From Brachionus rotundiformis (lineage: Eukaryota; Rotifera; Eurotatoria; Ploima; Brachionidae), in contig JAESIW010000180.1 in the NCBI GenBank assembly GCA_016802295.1, forward strand, positions 320,752 through 384,751: a DNA stretch of 64,000 nucleotides, read 5' to 3'. Position numbers and translations under genes: made by a program. The stretch's first letter is position 1, and each line of letters begins with the position of its first letter. The notes beneath the pieces were generated by a model that saw only the letters and a list, made by a program, of their open reading frames with translations, searched no databases and was not told where the DNA came from. Shown here piece by piece: positions 22,668 through 33,008 of the stretch.

Positions 22668-24371
22668 AAAAAATGCAAATAATTTATTTTCAATTTCAAG
22701 GTTAATCAACAGACAAGTGCCCATGTCGTAAAGACCGATTAGCACTCCATTTATTTAAAATAAAATAAGTTTTACAAATTAAAAAAATTAATTGTTTATA
22801 TAATTATTTAAAAAAATAAAACATTGAAATATTTAAATTAAATTTTTTGAATTTTTTAACAAAATCTGGGAATATTAGATTAATGTTATTAAAAATTGAA
22901 TGCTTAAATGTCGCAAATTTCAGCATTGATCTCTTGATCACAAAGCAATTTATAAGTCTTGAATAGAAAAATCAAAAAGTTTTTTCACCATTTACTGATT
23001 TAGCTGTCGGTTCAATCAGATTCTCACTGTTCCTTAAATTATAATTCAAATTTCTTGAGTCATTTTCTTTAAATTAAGTCTTAGATTTTCATGAGAGTTA
23101 TGAAAGTATAGTGTTTTATAAGCAAAAGATAACATTCTATTTAGTATTCTATGTTGGAATGCATATAGGCCATACTTTTCTAAGAAGTTATTAATATCGT
23201 TAAAATTATTTACTTCAAATTTGAACTTAAACAATTTAAATATTGTCAAAAAATAACTCTTAGACAAATTAATTATTGCCTCTTTTGAGAAACAGCACAA
23301 GAGAGTCGATCAATAATCAAAATAAGGCAATATAAACGTCTTAAAAAACTGTATTTTTACAGATGTTGATAGATAGAATAGTCTCTTAATGCTGAATAAT
23401 TTTTTATTCACCACTAATGAGATACTACATGCAAATTTAGAAAAATTAAGATATAGATCGATTTTGTAACCTAAAAGAGTTATCTCATAGACAACTTTTA
23501 TTTCATTTCCACAAAGATTAATCAATTTGGAAATAATAGTTTTTCTATTTGAAAAGATCGTACAATTGGTTTTTGACCAGTTTATATCAACCTTGTAAAA
23601 ATAACACCAATCACTAAGATTGTGGATGGTACTCGAAAAATTTTTTAAAACACTTTCTAAGTCCTTATCACAGTGACTAATCGTGTCATCAGCAAACATT
23701 TTTAAGTCAAATTTTCTTAAGAGAAAAGGAAAATCATTAATCATTAATGATTTTTAGTTAAAATCAGAAAGAGAAGAGGACTTAGAACTGAACCCTGTGG
23801 AACACCTAACTTTAAAGCTGTAGGTTTTGATCTTTCATTTTCAAGATGAACTATTTGAGATCTATTGACAAAATAATTTGAAAGAAGACCTAGAAGAAAA
23901 AGTTTTAAAGTTTGTCTTAAGTTCATGGTGACCATTTCTTGGTAAATACGTCTCGGGAGGGCTGAATTGACTGTTATGGTGAAAATTTCTTAATATCTCA
24001 TAAATAACTCCGATATTGTTTAATTGATATGGATTTTTTAAATTTTTCTTTATACTTTGCATTTTCCATTTTAATTATTATTGTTAATTAAATGTTTTTG
24101 ATTAACTTTGTCCTACAGCAGCTATTTCCCAAATCTTTTTTGCAAGCTTTTTATTGCTTTTGATACAGATCCCGCAAGAATATGATAAACATTATTTATC
24201 AACAAATTTTTGTTCATGTTGAAAATTACAACAAGAACAAAAATTTGTTTTATACTTTAACTTTAAAACAAATCTTTATACTTTAACACCTAACTTTGAA
24301 GCTGTAGGTTTTGATCTTTCATTTCCAAGATGAACTATTTGAGATCTATTAAAAAATGCAAATAATTTATT
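22668..24371 (-). mobile_element. 5'-truncated non-LTR retroelement, copy 1, with exact 21-bp target duplication
   Basis: Element 22689-24350, flanked by identical 21-bp repeats at 22668-22688 and 24351-24371. On the minus strand it encodes reverse-transcriptase parts: GVPQGSVLSPLLFLI, then FADDTISHCDKD (FADD catalytic motif), then a thumb-like region to about 23046. Upstream RT domains and any endonuclease are absent. The frame is broken near 23744, where a 7-bp ATTAATG repeat occurs, and by TGA at about 23310 after ILPYFDY, where related elements have Cys. Before the coding part lie two hairpins (24183-24201; 24201-24249). Bases 24283-24350 repeat part of the RT gene in the same orientation, as if the template was switched at the end of insertion. 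It is near-identical to copy 2 at 31189-32746. Confidence 0.92.
24183..24249. repeat. tandem hairpins at the 5' end of retroelement copy 1
   Basis: First hairpin: TGATAAA (24183-24189), 5-base loop, TTTATCA (24195-24201). Second: AACAAATTTTTGTTC (24201-24215) pairs perfectly with GAACAAAAATTTGTT (24235-24249); after one A/A mismatch the inner TGTTG and CAACA also pair, leaving a 7-base loop. Both are retained in copy 2 at 32679-32745, with one changed stem base, so they belong to the element. Confidence 0.8.
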
Positions 24372-24600
24372 CAGTTAAGTTTCCACAAATATAAAAAGCT
24401 TTTAACAAATACCTATAAAAAAATAATTTTTCGATAGTTTTTCATTTTAATTGATAAAAATTAAAGAAAAAAGTTAATAAAGTAAAAAAAAAATTATTTG
24501 GCCTAAAAAAACATTTTATTGAGCAATTAATTTAATTAATTATATCCAAAAAAAACAATATCAAAGAAAAAAATTAATTTTTTTATTCATCTCGCTGTTA
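24351..24600 (-). repeat. dispersed repeat, copy interrupted by the retroelement
   Basis: Reverse complement of this stretch aligns with 16328-16531. The alignment runs up to and through the 21-bp sequence that became the target duplication. Confidence 0.7.
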
Positions 24601-24672
24601 TACGTTTGACAAATTTTGGCCTCTTTTGAAACTGAAACTGTCGGATTTTTCTGCGTCGACCAGAGTCTGATC
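24597..24672 (-). CDS. possible terminal exon, unknown product
   Basis: On the minus strand an AG in GAATGATCAG, or a slightly earlier one, opens a frame containing L-V-D-A-E-K-S-D-S-F-S-F-K-R-G-Q-N-L-S-N-V and then TAA. Codons ending in C or G are frequent compared with the flanks. Without a partner exon it could also be a gene relic. Confidence 0.25.
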
Positions 24673-25868
24673 ATTCGAGTTTAAAAAAATGCAAATTTAA
24701 TTAATAGAGTACTAAATTAATTATCACTCTATCAAATAAATTTTTTTTTTCAATTAGATAAAAATTGTTGAAAACAGATAAAGAATTACGATATTAATTG
24801 AACAATTTTTGTTTATATGATATTTTTTTCATTTAATTATGTTATTTTTGAATATTTGAAATTTTTTACTGTATTTGATAAAATATTTACTAAATTTGTG
24901 GAGAGCTTTACTGACGAGCGTAAACCCTTGCAAATAAGTGTTCCCAAGATGAAGAATTTAAGCCCTTAGATGATAGAAAACTTTCTTCAAATTAAATATT
25001 TTAAGATATTAGTGTGCTTTACATAAGAGCAACATAGATAGAACTGAGCCATTTTTTATTAGCTTTTAAGAAGGAGGTCTTAGGGGGGCACCTATTAGCA
25101 AGAGAATACGGTAATTGAGTGTTAATAAAAATTAATTTGCATCTTTTTTTTTATTTGGATTGATTTTTATAGAATGATGTAAAAGATAATCAAATTTTTT
25201 TATCAAAGAGTTAAAATTGCGATAACTTTTGATTTAATTGTCTCTTAACTTTTAATTTCAATATAATATTAGAAAAAAATTCAAAGTGTTTTTCTAAAAA
25301 TTTTCACTTAAATTCTGTAAATGTGAATTTAAGAAAAAAAAAATCAATAATTGTTATTTTTTAAAGTAAAAATACTGAACATATGTAACTTGAATTATGC
25401 GGCCAAGCATAGGAAAAAAGTTAATAATCAATGGTTTATAATAAGAAAAAAATTAAATTAATTTCTGACTTAATAACTTAATAAAAAAAAACATTAATTT
25501 TATTATATAGTTTTGATTTTTAAGTTAGAAGCTAGATATGCTCAATTATAAAAAATCGAGTTCTTGCCATTTGTATTCTTCTTATTTATTTAAGCAGTAT
25601 CTAATATCTGCTGGAAAATTACCGCTGTAGTAACCAAGTCAATTTTTTTTTCACTCTCTAATTAATATAAAAAATTCAAACGAAAAAATAATTTTTAATA
25701 ATTCTCAACATGTATCTAAAATATGAGATTGCAAGCCAAGCTCCTTTTTTAACCAACTCAAATTTTTGCATATAGAAATTCAACCAATTTTTTTTCTAAA
25801 CGTGCTTCAGATAAAATGCATTGCTTTAAATTTCTACTTGTTTAGATTGCTAATTTCTATCGCACAAA
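24673..25868. other. AT-rich DNA upstream of RPS28
   Basis: No clear gene. A patch at 24900-24970 reads E-S-F-T-D-E-R-K-P-L-Q-I-S-V-P-K-M-K on the plus strand but lacks good splice sites. A pyrimidine-rich acceptor TTGTTTAG at about 25846 precedes the RPS28 start, so a 5' untranslated exon or trans-spliced leader site is likely. Confidence 0.45.
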
Positions 25869-26084
25869 ATGGATAAAGAAAGTAAGAAAGAACAAAAGCC
25901 AAGATTGGCCAGAGTCATCAAAATCTTAGGCAGAACTGGCTCCCAAGGTCAATGTACCCAAGTAAAAGTCGAGTTCATCGACGATACCAACCGTCAAATC
26001 ATTCGTAACGTCAAAGGACCAGTCAGAGAAAGCGATGTCTTGACCCTGTTGGAATCTGAGAGAGAAGCCAGAAGACTAAGATAG
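25869..26084 (+). CDS. RPS28: 40S ribosomal protein S28 (eS28)
   Basis: A 71-residue protein matching eukaryotic eS28 almost throughout: ARVIKILGRTGSQGQCTQVK, then VEFIDDTNRQIIRNVKGPVR and the end LLESEREARRLR. It is a component of the small ribosomal subunit in the cytosol, near the mRNA exit region. Coding sequence in one exon, full length for the family (about 69 residues in vertebrates). The ATG lies just after an acceptor-like TTTAG. Codon use is rich in C/G-ending codons for this DNA, as expected of a strongly expressed gene. An AATAAA signal lies at about 26119. Confidence 0.97.
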   Translation: MDKESKKEQKPRLARVIKILGRTGSQGQCTQVKVEFIDDTNRQIIRNVKGPVRESDVLTLLESEREARRLR

Positions 26085-26297
26085 AAAAATAATGTAAAAA
26101 TTAAACTATTTATTGGTAATAATAAAATTTTAACTCCAATTTATTCAACTAATTATTTTATTTGATAATTAAGTTGTTTGGATGCTGATTTTCGTTTACC
26201 ATGAGGTTGAACAGCTAAATAAAGCTTTGGTTTTCAAAAATTTCACATTTTAGATTTCAATAAATAGTTTAAAAAGAATTATCTTTTTTTTAATTAA

Positions 26298-26474
26298 TTA
26301 TCCTAAAAGACCGTGCATGAGTAAACAACCCATCAAAAAATGACACATGTATTGACTAGCATGTGTCGCTGTACACTTTTCTGGACACTTTTCCATCTCT
26401 TTTAATCTAGATCTGAATGGATCATAACAGTTTTTTGGTCTCTTTATTTGTAAGTCATTTATATTTGATATCAT
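26298..26474 (-). CDS. small Cys-rich hypothetical protein overlapping SLC25A26 exon 1
   Basis: ATG-started 58-codon frame between RPS28 and SLC25A26. It reads C-Y-D-P-F-R-S-R-L-K-E-M-E-K-C-P-E-K-C in the middle, then a hydrophobic end M-C-H-F-L-M-G-C-L-L-M-H-G-L-L-G, which could be a short membrane segment. Five cysteines. No family recognised. It overlaps the proposed first exon of SLC25A26 in antisense, so one of the two may be wrong, or the transcripts overlap. Confidence 0.35.
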   Translation of the reverse strand: MISNINDLQIKRPKNCYDPFRSRLKEMEKCPEKCTATHASQYMCHFLMGCLLMHGLLG

Positions 26475-27488
26475 TTTTGTTTAATTAAAAAAATAAACTT
26501 AAATAAATACACTTAAAAAATCTGAATATTAAAAAATTTGATCTACTCAAGTCAGGCGCAGCGGCAGGAACAGGCGTAGACTTGATTCTTTTCCCCATTG
26601 ATACATTCAAGACTCGTATCCAAAGCAGTAAAGGATTTTGGGCTTCGGGGGGCTTTCGCGGCATATACAATGGCTTGCCGTCGACTCTAGTCGGTAGTGC
26701 ACCAACAGCTGCTTTATTTTTCACCATATATGACACAACAAAATCAAAGTTGGACTACTTTGTAGCCAAAAAATACATAAATCCCACTTTAAGTCAAATA
26801 ATAGCAGCAAATTTAGGAGAAATTGTAAAAGTTTTATCTTAAAAGTGGAATAATTTGGTATATTTTAAATGATTTTTAGTCTGCATGTTTGATTCGGGTA
26901 CCAGTGGATGTTGTCAGACAAAAGACCCAAGCGCAGCATGAACTAAGCACCTTAGGGGTACTAAAAAAGATAGTTAAAACAGAAGTAATTTAGTTAAAAT
27001 GGTTTATAATAAAAAAATTACTTAAAAATAAAAAGGGTTTTAGGGGATTTTATAGGTCTTATTTGACAACAGTTCTGAGAGAAATTCCTTTTGGTTCCAT
27101 TCAATTTCCTTTATGGGAATATTTAAAACTAATTGTTGCCAGAAATACCAAAGATGGAGAAAGCAAGCCATATCAGTCAGCGTTGTGTGGAGCAGTTGCT
27201 GGCGGAATTTCAGCTGGTCTGACTACTCCGATCGATGTGGCTAAAACAAGAATAACGCTGGACAAAGAAGATAATTCCAAAGGTAGAATATTTGGGACTA
27301 TAAAGCAAATCTATTCCGAAAAAGGATATAACGGGTAATCAAATAAATTAAATGTAAATTTTTATATATTTAACAAAAAAAGACTTTTTGCTGGACTGTA
27401 TCCGCGAATGACCATGATTTCTTTGGGTGGTTTTATATTTTTCGGAATTTATGAAGAAACAAAAAAAATAATTAAAAATAATTTTTAG
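26417..27488 (+). CDS. SLC25A26: mitochondrial S-adenosylmethionine carrier (SAMC)
   Basis: Imports S-adenosylmethionine into the mitochondrial matrix in exchange for S-adenosylhomocysteine (family knowledge). Exons: 26417-26449, 26552-26824, 26880-26984, 27036-27334, 27383-27488; introns 102, 55, 51 and 48 bp, phases agree. The tiny first exon gives MDHNSFLVSLF, which aligns without gaps to the human N-terminus when joined to SGAAAGTGVDLILFPIDTFK. Three carrier signatures are visible: PIDTFKTR, PVDVVRQK and PIDVAKTR, each at the end of an odd-numbered helix. LREIPFGSIQFPLWEYLK and the C-terminal YPRMTMISLGGFIFFGIYEE match SAMC specifically. Full length, no break. Confidence 0.95.
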
Positions 27489-27622
27489 ATTTTAAAATTT
27501 TTTAAATAATGTTTTAAATATTTAATAATTAAGTTAAAGTATTTAAAAAATATCCATATTTATAAAATGTTTTTAGTGATAGCAAATTGATTGGAATTTT
27601 ATTATCAATTGGATAAAAAATT

Positions 27623-27704
27623 CGCTGCGAACAGGATTTGAACCTGTGCGGGAATAACCCAACAGATTTCAAGTCTGTCGCCTTAACCACTCGGCCATCG
27701 CAGC
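27623..27704 (-). tRNA. tRNA-Ser(UGA)
   Basis: 82-nt type II tRNA. Acceptor GCTGCGA pairs with TCGCAGC, discriminator G; A box TGGCCGAGTGG, long variable arm, B box GGTTCAAATCC, anticodon loop CTTGAAA with TGA. No intron, no CCA. A T-run follows the 3' end. It forms a head-to-head pair with the next gene, 125 bp apart. Confidence 0.97.
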
Positions 27705-27829
27705 TCGTAGTTATCTTTTTACAATTTAAACAAATTAATTCAATCATTGGATATAAATTTTATTTTGATAAAATATTTAAATAAATTGATTTTTATACAA
27801 AGACAAAAAACTATTTAAAGAAGATAGGA

Positions 27830-27911
27830 GCTGCGATGGCCGAGTGGTTAAGGCGACAGACTTGAAATCTGTTGGGTTATTCCCGCACAGGTTCAAATCC
27901 TGTTCGCAGCG
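27830..27911 (+). tRNA. tRNA-Ser(UGA)
   Basis: Same 82-nt sequence as at 27623, opposite strand. Its 5' flank shares the motif ATACAAAGACAAA with other copies. A T-run follows for Pol III termination. Confidence 0.97.
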
Positions 27912-28064
27912 AATTTTTTCTCTAGTTTAGTTTTGAAATAAAAATTTTAAAAATTTAATAAATAATAAATTTTTTTAAATTTAAAATATTTTTCTGCCTA
28001 ATTTATTAACTATATTCTAGATGGTTTGAAAAAAATTTTTTATATAAAAATTATAGAAAAAATT

Positions 28065-28146
28065 CGCTGCGAACAGGATTTGAACCTGTGCGGGAATAAC
28101 CCAACAGATTTCAAGTCTGTCGCCTTAACCACTCGGCCATCGCAGC
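28065..28146 (-). tRNA. tRNA-Ser(UGA)
   Basis: Same 82-nt gene. Its 5' flank beyond the first few bases differs from the paired copies, so this one is a singleton insertion. Confidence 0.97.
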
Positions 28147-28399
28147 TCGTATCATTAATAAACTTTTTCTATATTATTTTTTTTTCAATTTTAAACTTTA
28201 ATCATTAATTATTATTTTATGATATTTTCTTAATTATCTGAACCACAAAGTATTTTTGATTTTTTGTGATAGTTTAATAGTGAGCAAAAAAATGTTTTCG
28301 TTTTTTTCTTAACATTTTGAATGATTTTAAAAAGGCTTTTGAAAATAATTTTATTGATAATAATTTAATATTTTATTTTCTAATTTTTTACTTAAACTC
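28147..28399. other. AT-rich spacer
   Basis: Nothing recognised between the tRNA gene and the 3' end of the GST gene. Confidence 0.6.
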
Positions 28400-29311
28400 T
28401 TAGTATAAGACACTTTTTACTTCAGTGACGTACTTTTCGTCATTTTTCCTTGGTCTCAATTCACTTTTCAAATAATTTGATATTAAATCATTGGATTTCA
28501 TATTTTTCAGGAAATTCTAGCGGAACATTCATTAAAAAAATTTATAATTTTTAATTTAAAAATTACTTGAACTTCGGGATATGGCTCAAGTTCTTTCTCA
28601 CCCAAAAGTTCTTCAATGGTCAGAACAACTTCTAGCAATCCAATATCAGCAATGCTCATCTTGGACCCAACCAAGTAACCAGTCGAACCATTTTTGTTTA
28701 ATAACTACGAACTCTGCATTAATTAAGACTCACAATTAATTTTTTAGAAATTACTGAATTATAGATTGGTAAGTATTTTGGAAGAGCTTTGGCCTTAGCA
28801 TTATCTAGGACTTCGTTGAACCCATTAAATCCGTAAGACATAAAAAAGTTGTTAAAATCTCTGGTACCCTCGAAAAGAATATCAATTCTTAAAATGTATA
28901 TTAATAATTTTACTGATTAAAATAAAATTGGTCAAACTTCAGTTTTTCTTGCTCATTTGAACCAAGCAGATTACCTTTGCTTGCAAAAAAACGAACCATT
29001 GAACCAGACTGAACCAAAAGTTGCCCTTCGTACTCAACTAAAGGTAACTGGCCAAACAAAAGCTTACCATCTAATAGAAAATAAATATAAATAGTGTAGA
29101 TATTCGACTTTGGAAAAACATACCTGCTTTCATGGTCTCGAACTGCTTCTTTTCACGTATGATCTCATGAGTAAACTTGAAATTAATTAAATAGATACAG
29201 GTTATTATTATTTTATTTCAATAAAAATACTGGGACATTAGCTGCGGCCATTGTTAGCCTCACAATTTCGGCTTTACCTCTACCATCAAAATAATACAAA
29301 GTTGCCGACAT
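28400..29311 (-). CDS. glutathione S-transferase, alpha-like class
   Basis: Conjugates glutathione to electrophiles in the cytosol. Six exons on the minus strand: 29311-29231, 29175-29124, 29070-28914, 28887-28755, 28704-28567, 28516-28400, all phases matching. The N-terminal thioredoxin-like domain starts LYYFDGRGKAEIVRL, with catalytic Tyr in the YYFDGRG motif; the glutathione-site loop is GQLPLVEYEG followed by VQSGSMVRFFA. The C-terminal domain carries YLVGSKMSIADIGLLEVV with the S-x-x-D N-capping box. The end RPRKNDEKYVTEVKSVL resembles alpha-class GSTs more than sigma. The intron between exons 3 and 4 is only 26 bp (28888-28913); reading through would hit stops at once. Upstream DNA is AT-rich. 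Confidence 0.9.
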
Positions 29312-29769
29312 TTTAGAGTATAAAATAAGTTATATAAATTAGAATTTTTTCTTATTTAAATATGCTAAATCACGTTTCAAAAGACATTTATTAGTCAGCT
29401 AAATTTGAAAAATGTAAAAAAAAACAAGTTTTTATTAATAAAATTTGAACAGATTAGAAATTTAATGTAAATAATAAAATTTTATTTATATTTTCATTAG
29501 ATTGCATATGACATAAAACTAAGTAAGCTTAATTTTTTTATAACTATCTAAATTTTGCAGATACATAAAGAGCTTTCAAAACATGATATATTTTAAAGAA
29601 AAAACTGGATTTTTAAAATAAAAAGTTAAAAAAATTAGTTTTTTTGATTATTACTCAGGTTCATGTAGAGATTGATTAATTTCAGTTTAAATTAGTTAAT
29701 TAGAAGTTGATGAAAATTAAATCAAAATTCCTTTTAATGAAAACTTACATATAAAAGAGTCAGATCTTT
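29312..29769. other. AT-rich intergenic DNA
   Basis: Upstream of the GST gene. No gene, RNA or repeat recognised. Confidence 0.6.
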
Positions 29770-30355
29770 TTGAAAATTTCACTGGCCTCTATTCTTTTTT
29801 ATTGTGTAATTAAAAAAGTAGAAACTTATGAAGAATTTTCAGAACAGGAAATCCTGATTACTGAATTTGTATTTCTGGCAATTCTGAATCAGAAAAAGAT
29901 TTGTTTTATGAAAATGAATTTTAATAGAACAAAATTCGAAAATTCGACAATCAGATCTTTTTTCTTAATGGCTTGTTAGAAAAAAAAGGAATCAATTTTT
30001 AGCAACAGATAACTTTAATGACGTTGACAAAGATAAATTAAAAAAAATTATCTCTAATTTTGCTAGTTAAAGTAAAATCAACATCCTTAATCATCAGTTT
30101 ATATGTGAAAAAGGCGACTTAACTCATTCGAGCTTAAGATGTGCTAATATAAAGATCAAATGCTTGATTATGAAAGAAATAGACTTTTGAAAAATACCGA
30201 TATCAGTTCGATTCGAAAAAATGAGAGAATTTGATAAAATTAAGATATTTTCTGTGGCAGATTTTATCTCAGAAAAAAGACCGATTTTGCCATCAGGTTT
30301 AGCAACAAGTACACTAAGGCAAATTTTTGCAGAGAAAAGAAGCATAAATTATTAA
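29770..30355 (+). pseudogene. decayed secreted-protein gene, family unknown
   Basis: A frame opening with a hydrophobic leader (K-I-S-L-A-S-I-L-F-Y-C-V-I) continues to a stop at 29977-29979. After a shift, another frame carries on for over 100 codons from about 29994 to 30355, interrupted by two stops (after N-F-A-S and after K-E-I-D-F). Its last block reads ADFISEKRPILPSGLATSTL. No ATG begins the leader. The continuous protein-like character across breaks suggests a dead gene. The antisense frame at 30124-30345 is its shadow. Confidence 0.45.
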
Positions 30356-31188
30356 CAGCTTTGGCTTTTATTATATGGTTAACATTTTGCAATTTTGAAA
30401 ATTTGAAAATTTAATTAAATTTTTATTAATAATAAAATAATTGTTAAAGTAAAAAAACTATCAATTTGTTTTTTTTTTAATTTAAAATTGAATTTAACAG
30501 GGGTTGTTAAGTTCATTTCAATTCAGAAAAATTTGAATAACTTTTTTACAAAAAAATAAGTGTTCACCAGGTGCATTTTGTTCATCATCAAAAAGTATCC
30601 TAATATATTGGTCAATTACTCTGTATTTTGTGCAGAAATGTATTTTCCGATCAAGTAAAGTTGATGATGATTATGATTTCACAAAAGTAAATTATTCTTT
30701 TAGGTAAATTTATTCAATTAAAAAAAATAATTGATTTTTTTCTGAATTGAAACGATAAAATTGAAAGGAACTTCACATCATTTGTATAAATCATTTCAAT
30801 AGTTTTTGCTATTCTTATCATAAATATTGTACATATTAATTTTGTAAAAGATTATTAATAAATAATTTAAAATTGAAAATTAATTTTAATTCATTCTAGC
30901 TCAAAAAAAAAAAATTTAAATTAAGTTTCATCGATGAAACATTTTATGAATTTTCTCACTCATAATCAATGAAAATTGGATTAAATTTTTTTTCATTGAT
31001 GATACATCAAATCTAATTAAGTTTAGTTTTTTCACGAAAATATATTTTAAATAAATTGGAATCGAAAATCCTTAAACACTCTTTAAACTTTTCATGAACA
31101 TTCTTAACTTTGTAAAGAGATATACTGTGGATAAACAAAATAAAATTATACCAATTGTGGAAATCGTATTTCAATTTCAATTTCAAGG
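30356..31188. other. AT-rich intergenic DNA
   Basis: No gene called. A short plus-strand patch near 30560-30655 (V-F-T-R-C-I-L-F-I-I-K-K-Y-P-N) has no ATG or splice context. Confidence 0.5.
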
Positions 31189-32746
31189 TTAATCAACAGG
31201 CTAGTGCCCATGTCGTAAAGACCGATTAGCACTCCATTTATTTAAAATAAAATAAGTTTTACAAATTAAAAAAATAAATTGTTTATATAATTATTTAAAA
31301 AATAAAACATTGATATATTTAAATTAAATTTTTTGAATTTTTTAACAAAATCTGGGAATATTAGATTAATGTTATTAAAAATTGAATGCTTAAATGTTGT
31401 AAATTTCAACATTGATCTCTTGATCACAAAGCAATTTATAAGTCTTGAATAGAAAAATCAAAAAGTTTTTTCACCATTTACTGATTTAGCTGTCGGTTCA
31501 ATCAGATTCTCACTGTTCCTTAAATTATAATTCAAATTTCTTGAGTCATTTTCTTTAAATTAAGTCTTAGATTTTCATGAGAGTTATGAAAGTATAGTGT
31601 TTTATAAGCAAAAGATAACATTCTATCTACTATTCTATGTTGGAATGCATATAGGCCATACTTTTCTAAGAAGTTATTAATATCGTTAAAATTATTTACT
31701 TCAAATTTGAACTTAAACAATTTAAATATTGTCAAAAAATAACTCTTAGACAAATTAATTATTGCCTCTTTTGAGAAACAGCACAAGAGAGTCGATCAAT
31801 AATCAAAATAAGGCAATATAAACGTCTTAAAAAACTGTATTTTTACAGATGTTGATAGATAGAATAGTCTCTTAATGCTGAATAATTTTTTATTCACCAC
31901 TAATGAGATACTACATGCAAATTTAGAAAAATTAAGATATAGATCGATTTTGTAACCTAAAAGAGTTATCTCATAGACAACTTTTATTTCATTTCGACAA
32001 AGATTAATCAATTTGGAAATAATAGTTTTTCTATTTGAAAAGATCGTACAATTGGTTTTTGACCAGTTTATATCAACCTTGTAAAAATAACACCAATCAC
32101 TAAGATTGTGGATGGTACTCGAAAAATTTTTTAAAACACTTTCTAAGTCCTTATCACAGTGACTAATCGTAGTGTCATCAGCAAACATTTTTATGTCAAA
32201 TTTTCTTAAGAAAAAAGGAAAATCATTAATCATTAATGATTTTTAGTTAAAATCAGAAAGAGAAGAGGACTTAGAACTGAACCCTGTGGAACACCTAACT
32301 TTAAAGCTGTAGGTTTTGATCTTTCATTTCCAAGATGAACTATTTGAGATCTATTGACAAAATAATTTGAAAGAAGACCTAGAAGAAAAAGTTTTAAAGT
32401 TTGTCTTAAGTTCATGGTGATCATTTCTTGGTAAATACATCTCTAATATCGCAATGGCTGAATTGACTGTTATACTGTAAATTTCTTAATATCTCATAGA
32501 TAACTTCCATTTTGTTTAATTGATATGGATTTTTTTAATTTTTCTTTATACTTTGCATTTTCCATTTTAATTATTATTGTTAATTAAATGTTTTTGATTA
32601 ACTTTGTCCTACAGCAGCTATTTCCCAAGTCTTTTTTGCAGGCTTTTTATTGCTTTTGATACAGATCCCGCAAGAATATGATAAACATTATTTATCAACA
32701 AATTTTTGTTCATGTTGAAAATTACAACAAAAACAAAAATTTGTTG
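31189..32746 (-). mobile_element. 5'-truncated non-LTR retroelement, copy 2
   Basis: Nearly identical to copy 1 (22689-24350) from the 3' end to the hairpins at 32679-32745. It encodes GVPQGSVLSPLLFLI and FADDTTISHCDKD (one codon more than copy 1), then the same frame break beside the ATTAATG repeat at about 32233, the same TGA after ILPYFDY at about 31796, and the same C-terminal frame to about 31532. It lacks the extra RT-derived 5' piece seen in copy 1. No convincing target duplication was found at its ends. Both copies being broken at the same places means that the element was already defective when it spread or was copied along with flanking DNA. Confidence 0.9.
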
Positions 32747-33008
32747 TTGTGATTCAATAGGTTTTTCATCAATATTCTTCTTCGCAGAAAATGTTTTAAA
32801 AAATTATTTGAAGCTCATGCTTTGATAAATATAATTAAAATTAAAAAAAATTATTGATAACTAAAAAATTATGGAGCTTAAGAAATTACTCAAGTTGTGT
32901 ATCTATTTTATCTCATTTCTCTTGTTAAAAGATTAATTTTTCTAATTAATTGTCATAATTTTATTTAAATTAAAAACAAATATGAAAATTTAATAAATTA
33001 ATATAACA
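32747..33008. other. AT-rich spacer between retroelement copy 2 and SET paralogue 2
   Basis: No feature recognised. Confidence 0.6.

Noticed and set aside
28026..28208. 60-codon plus-strand frame
   Set aside because: Runs through the antisense strand of a tRNA-Ser gene.
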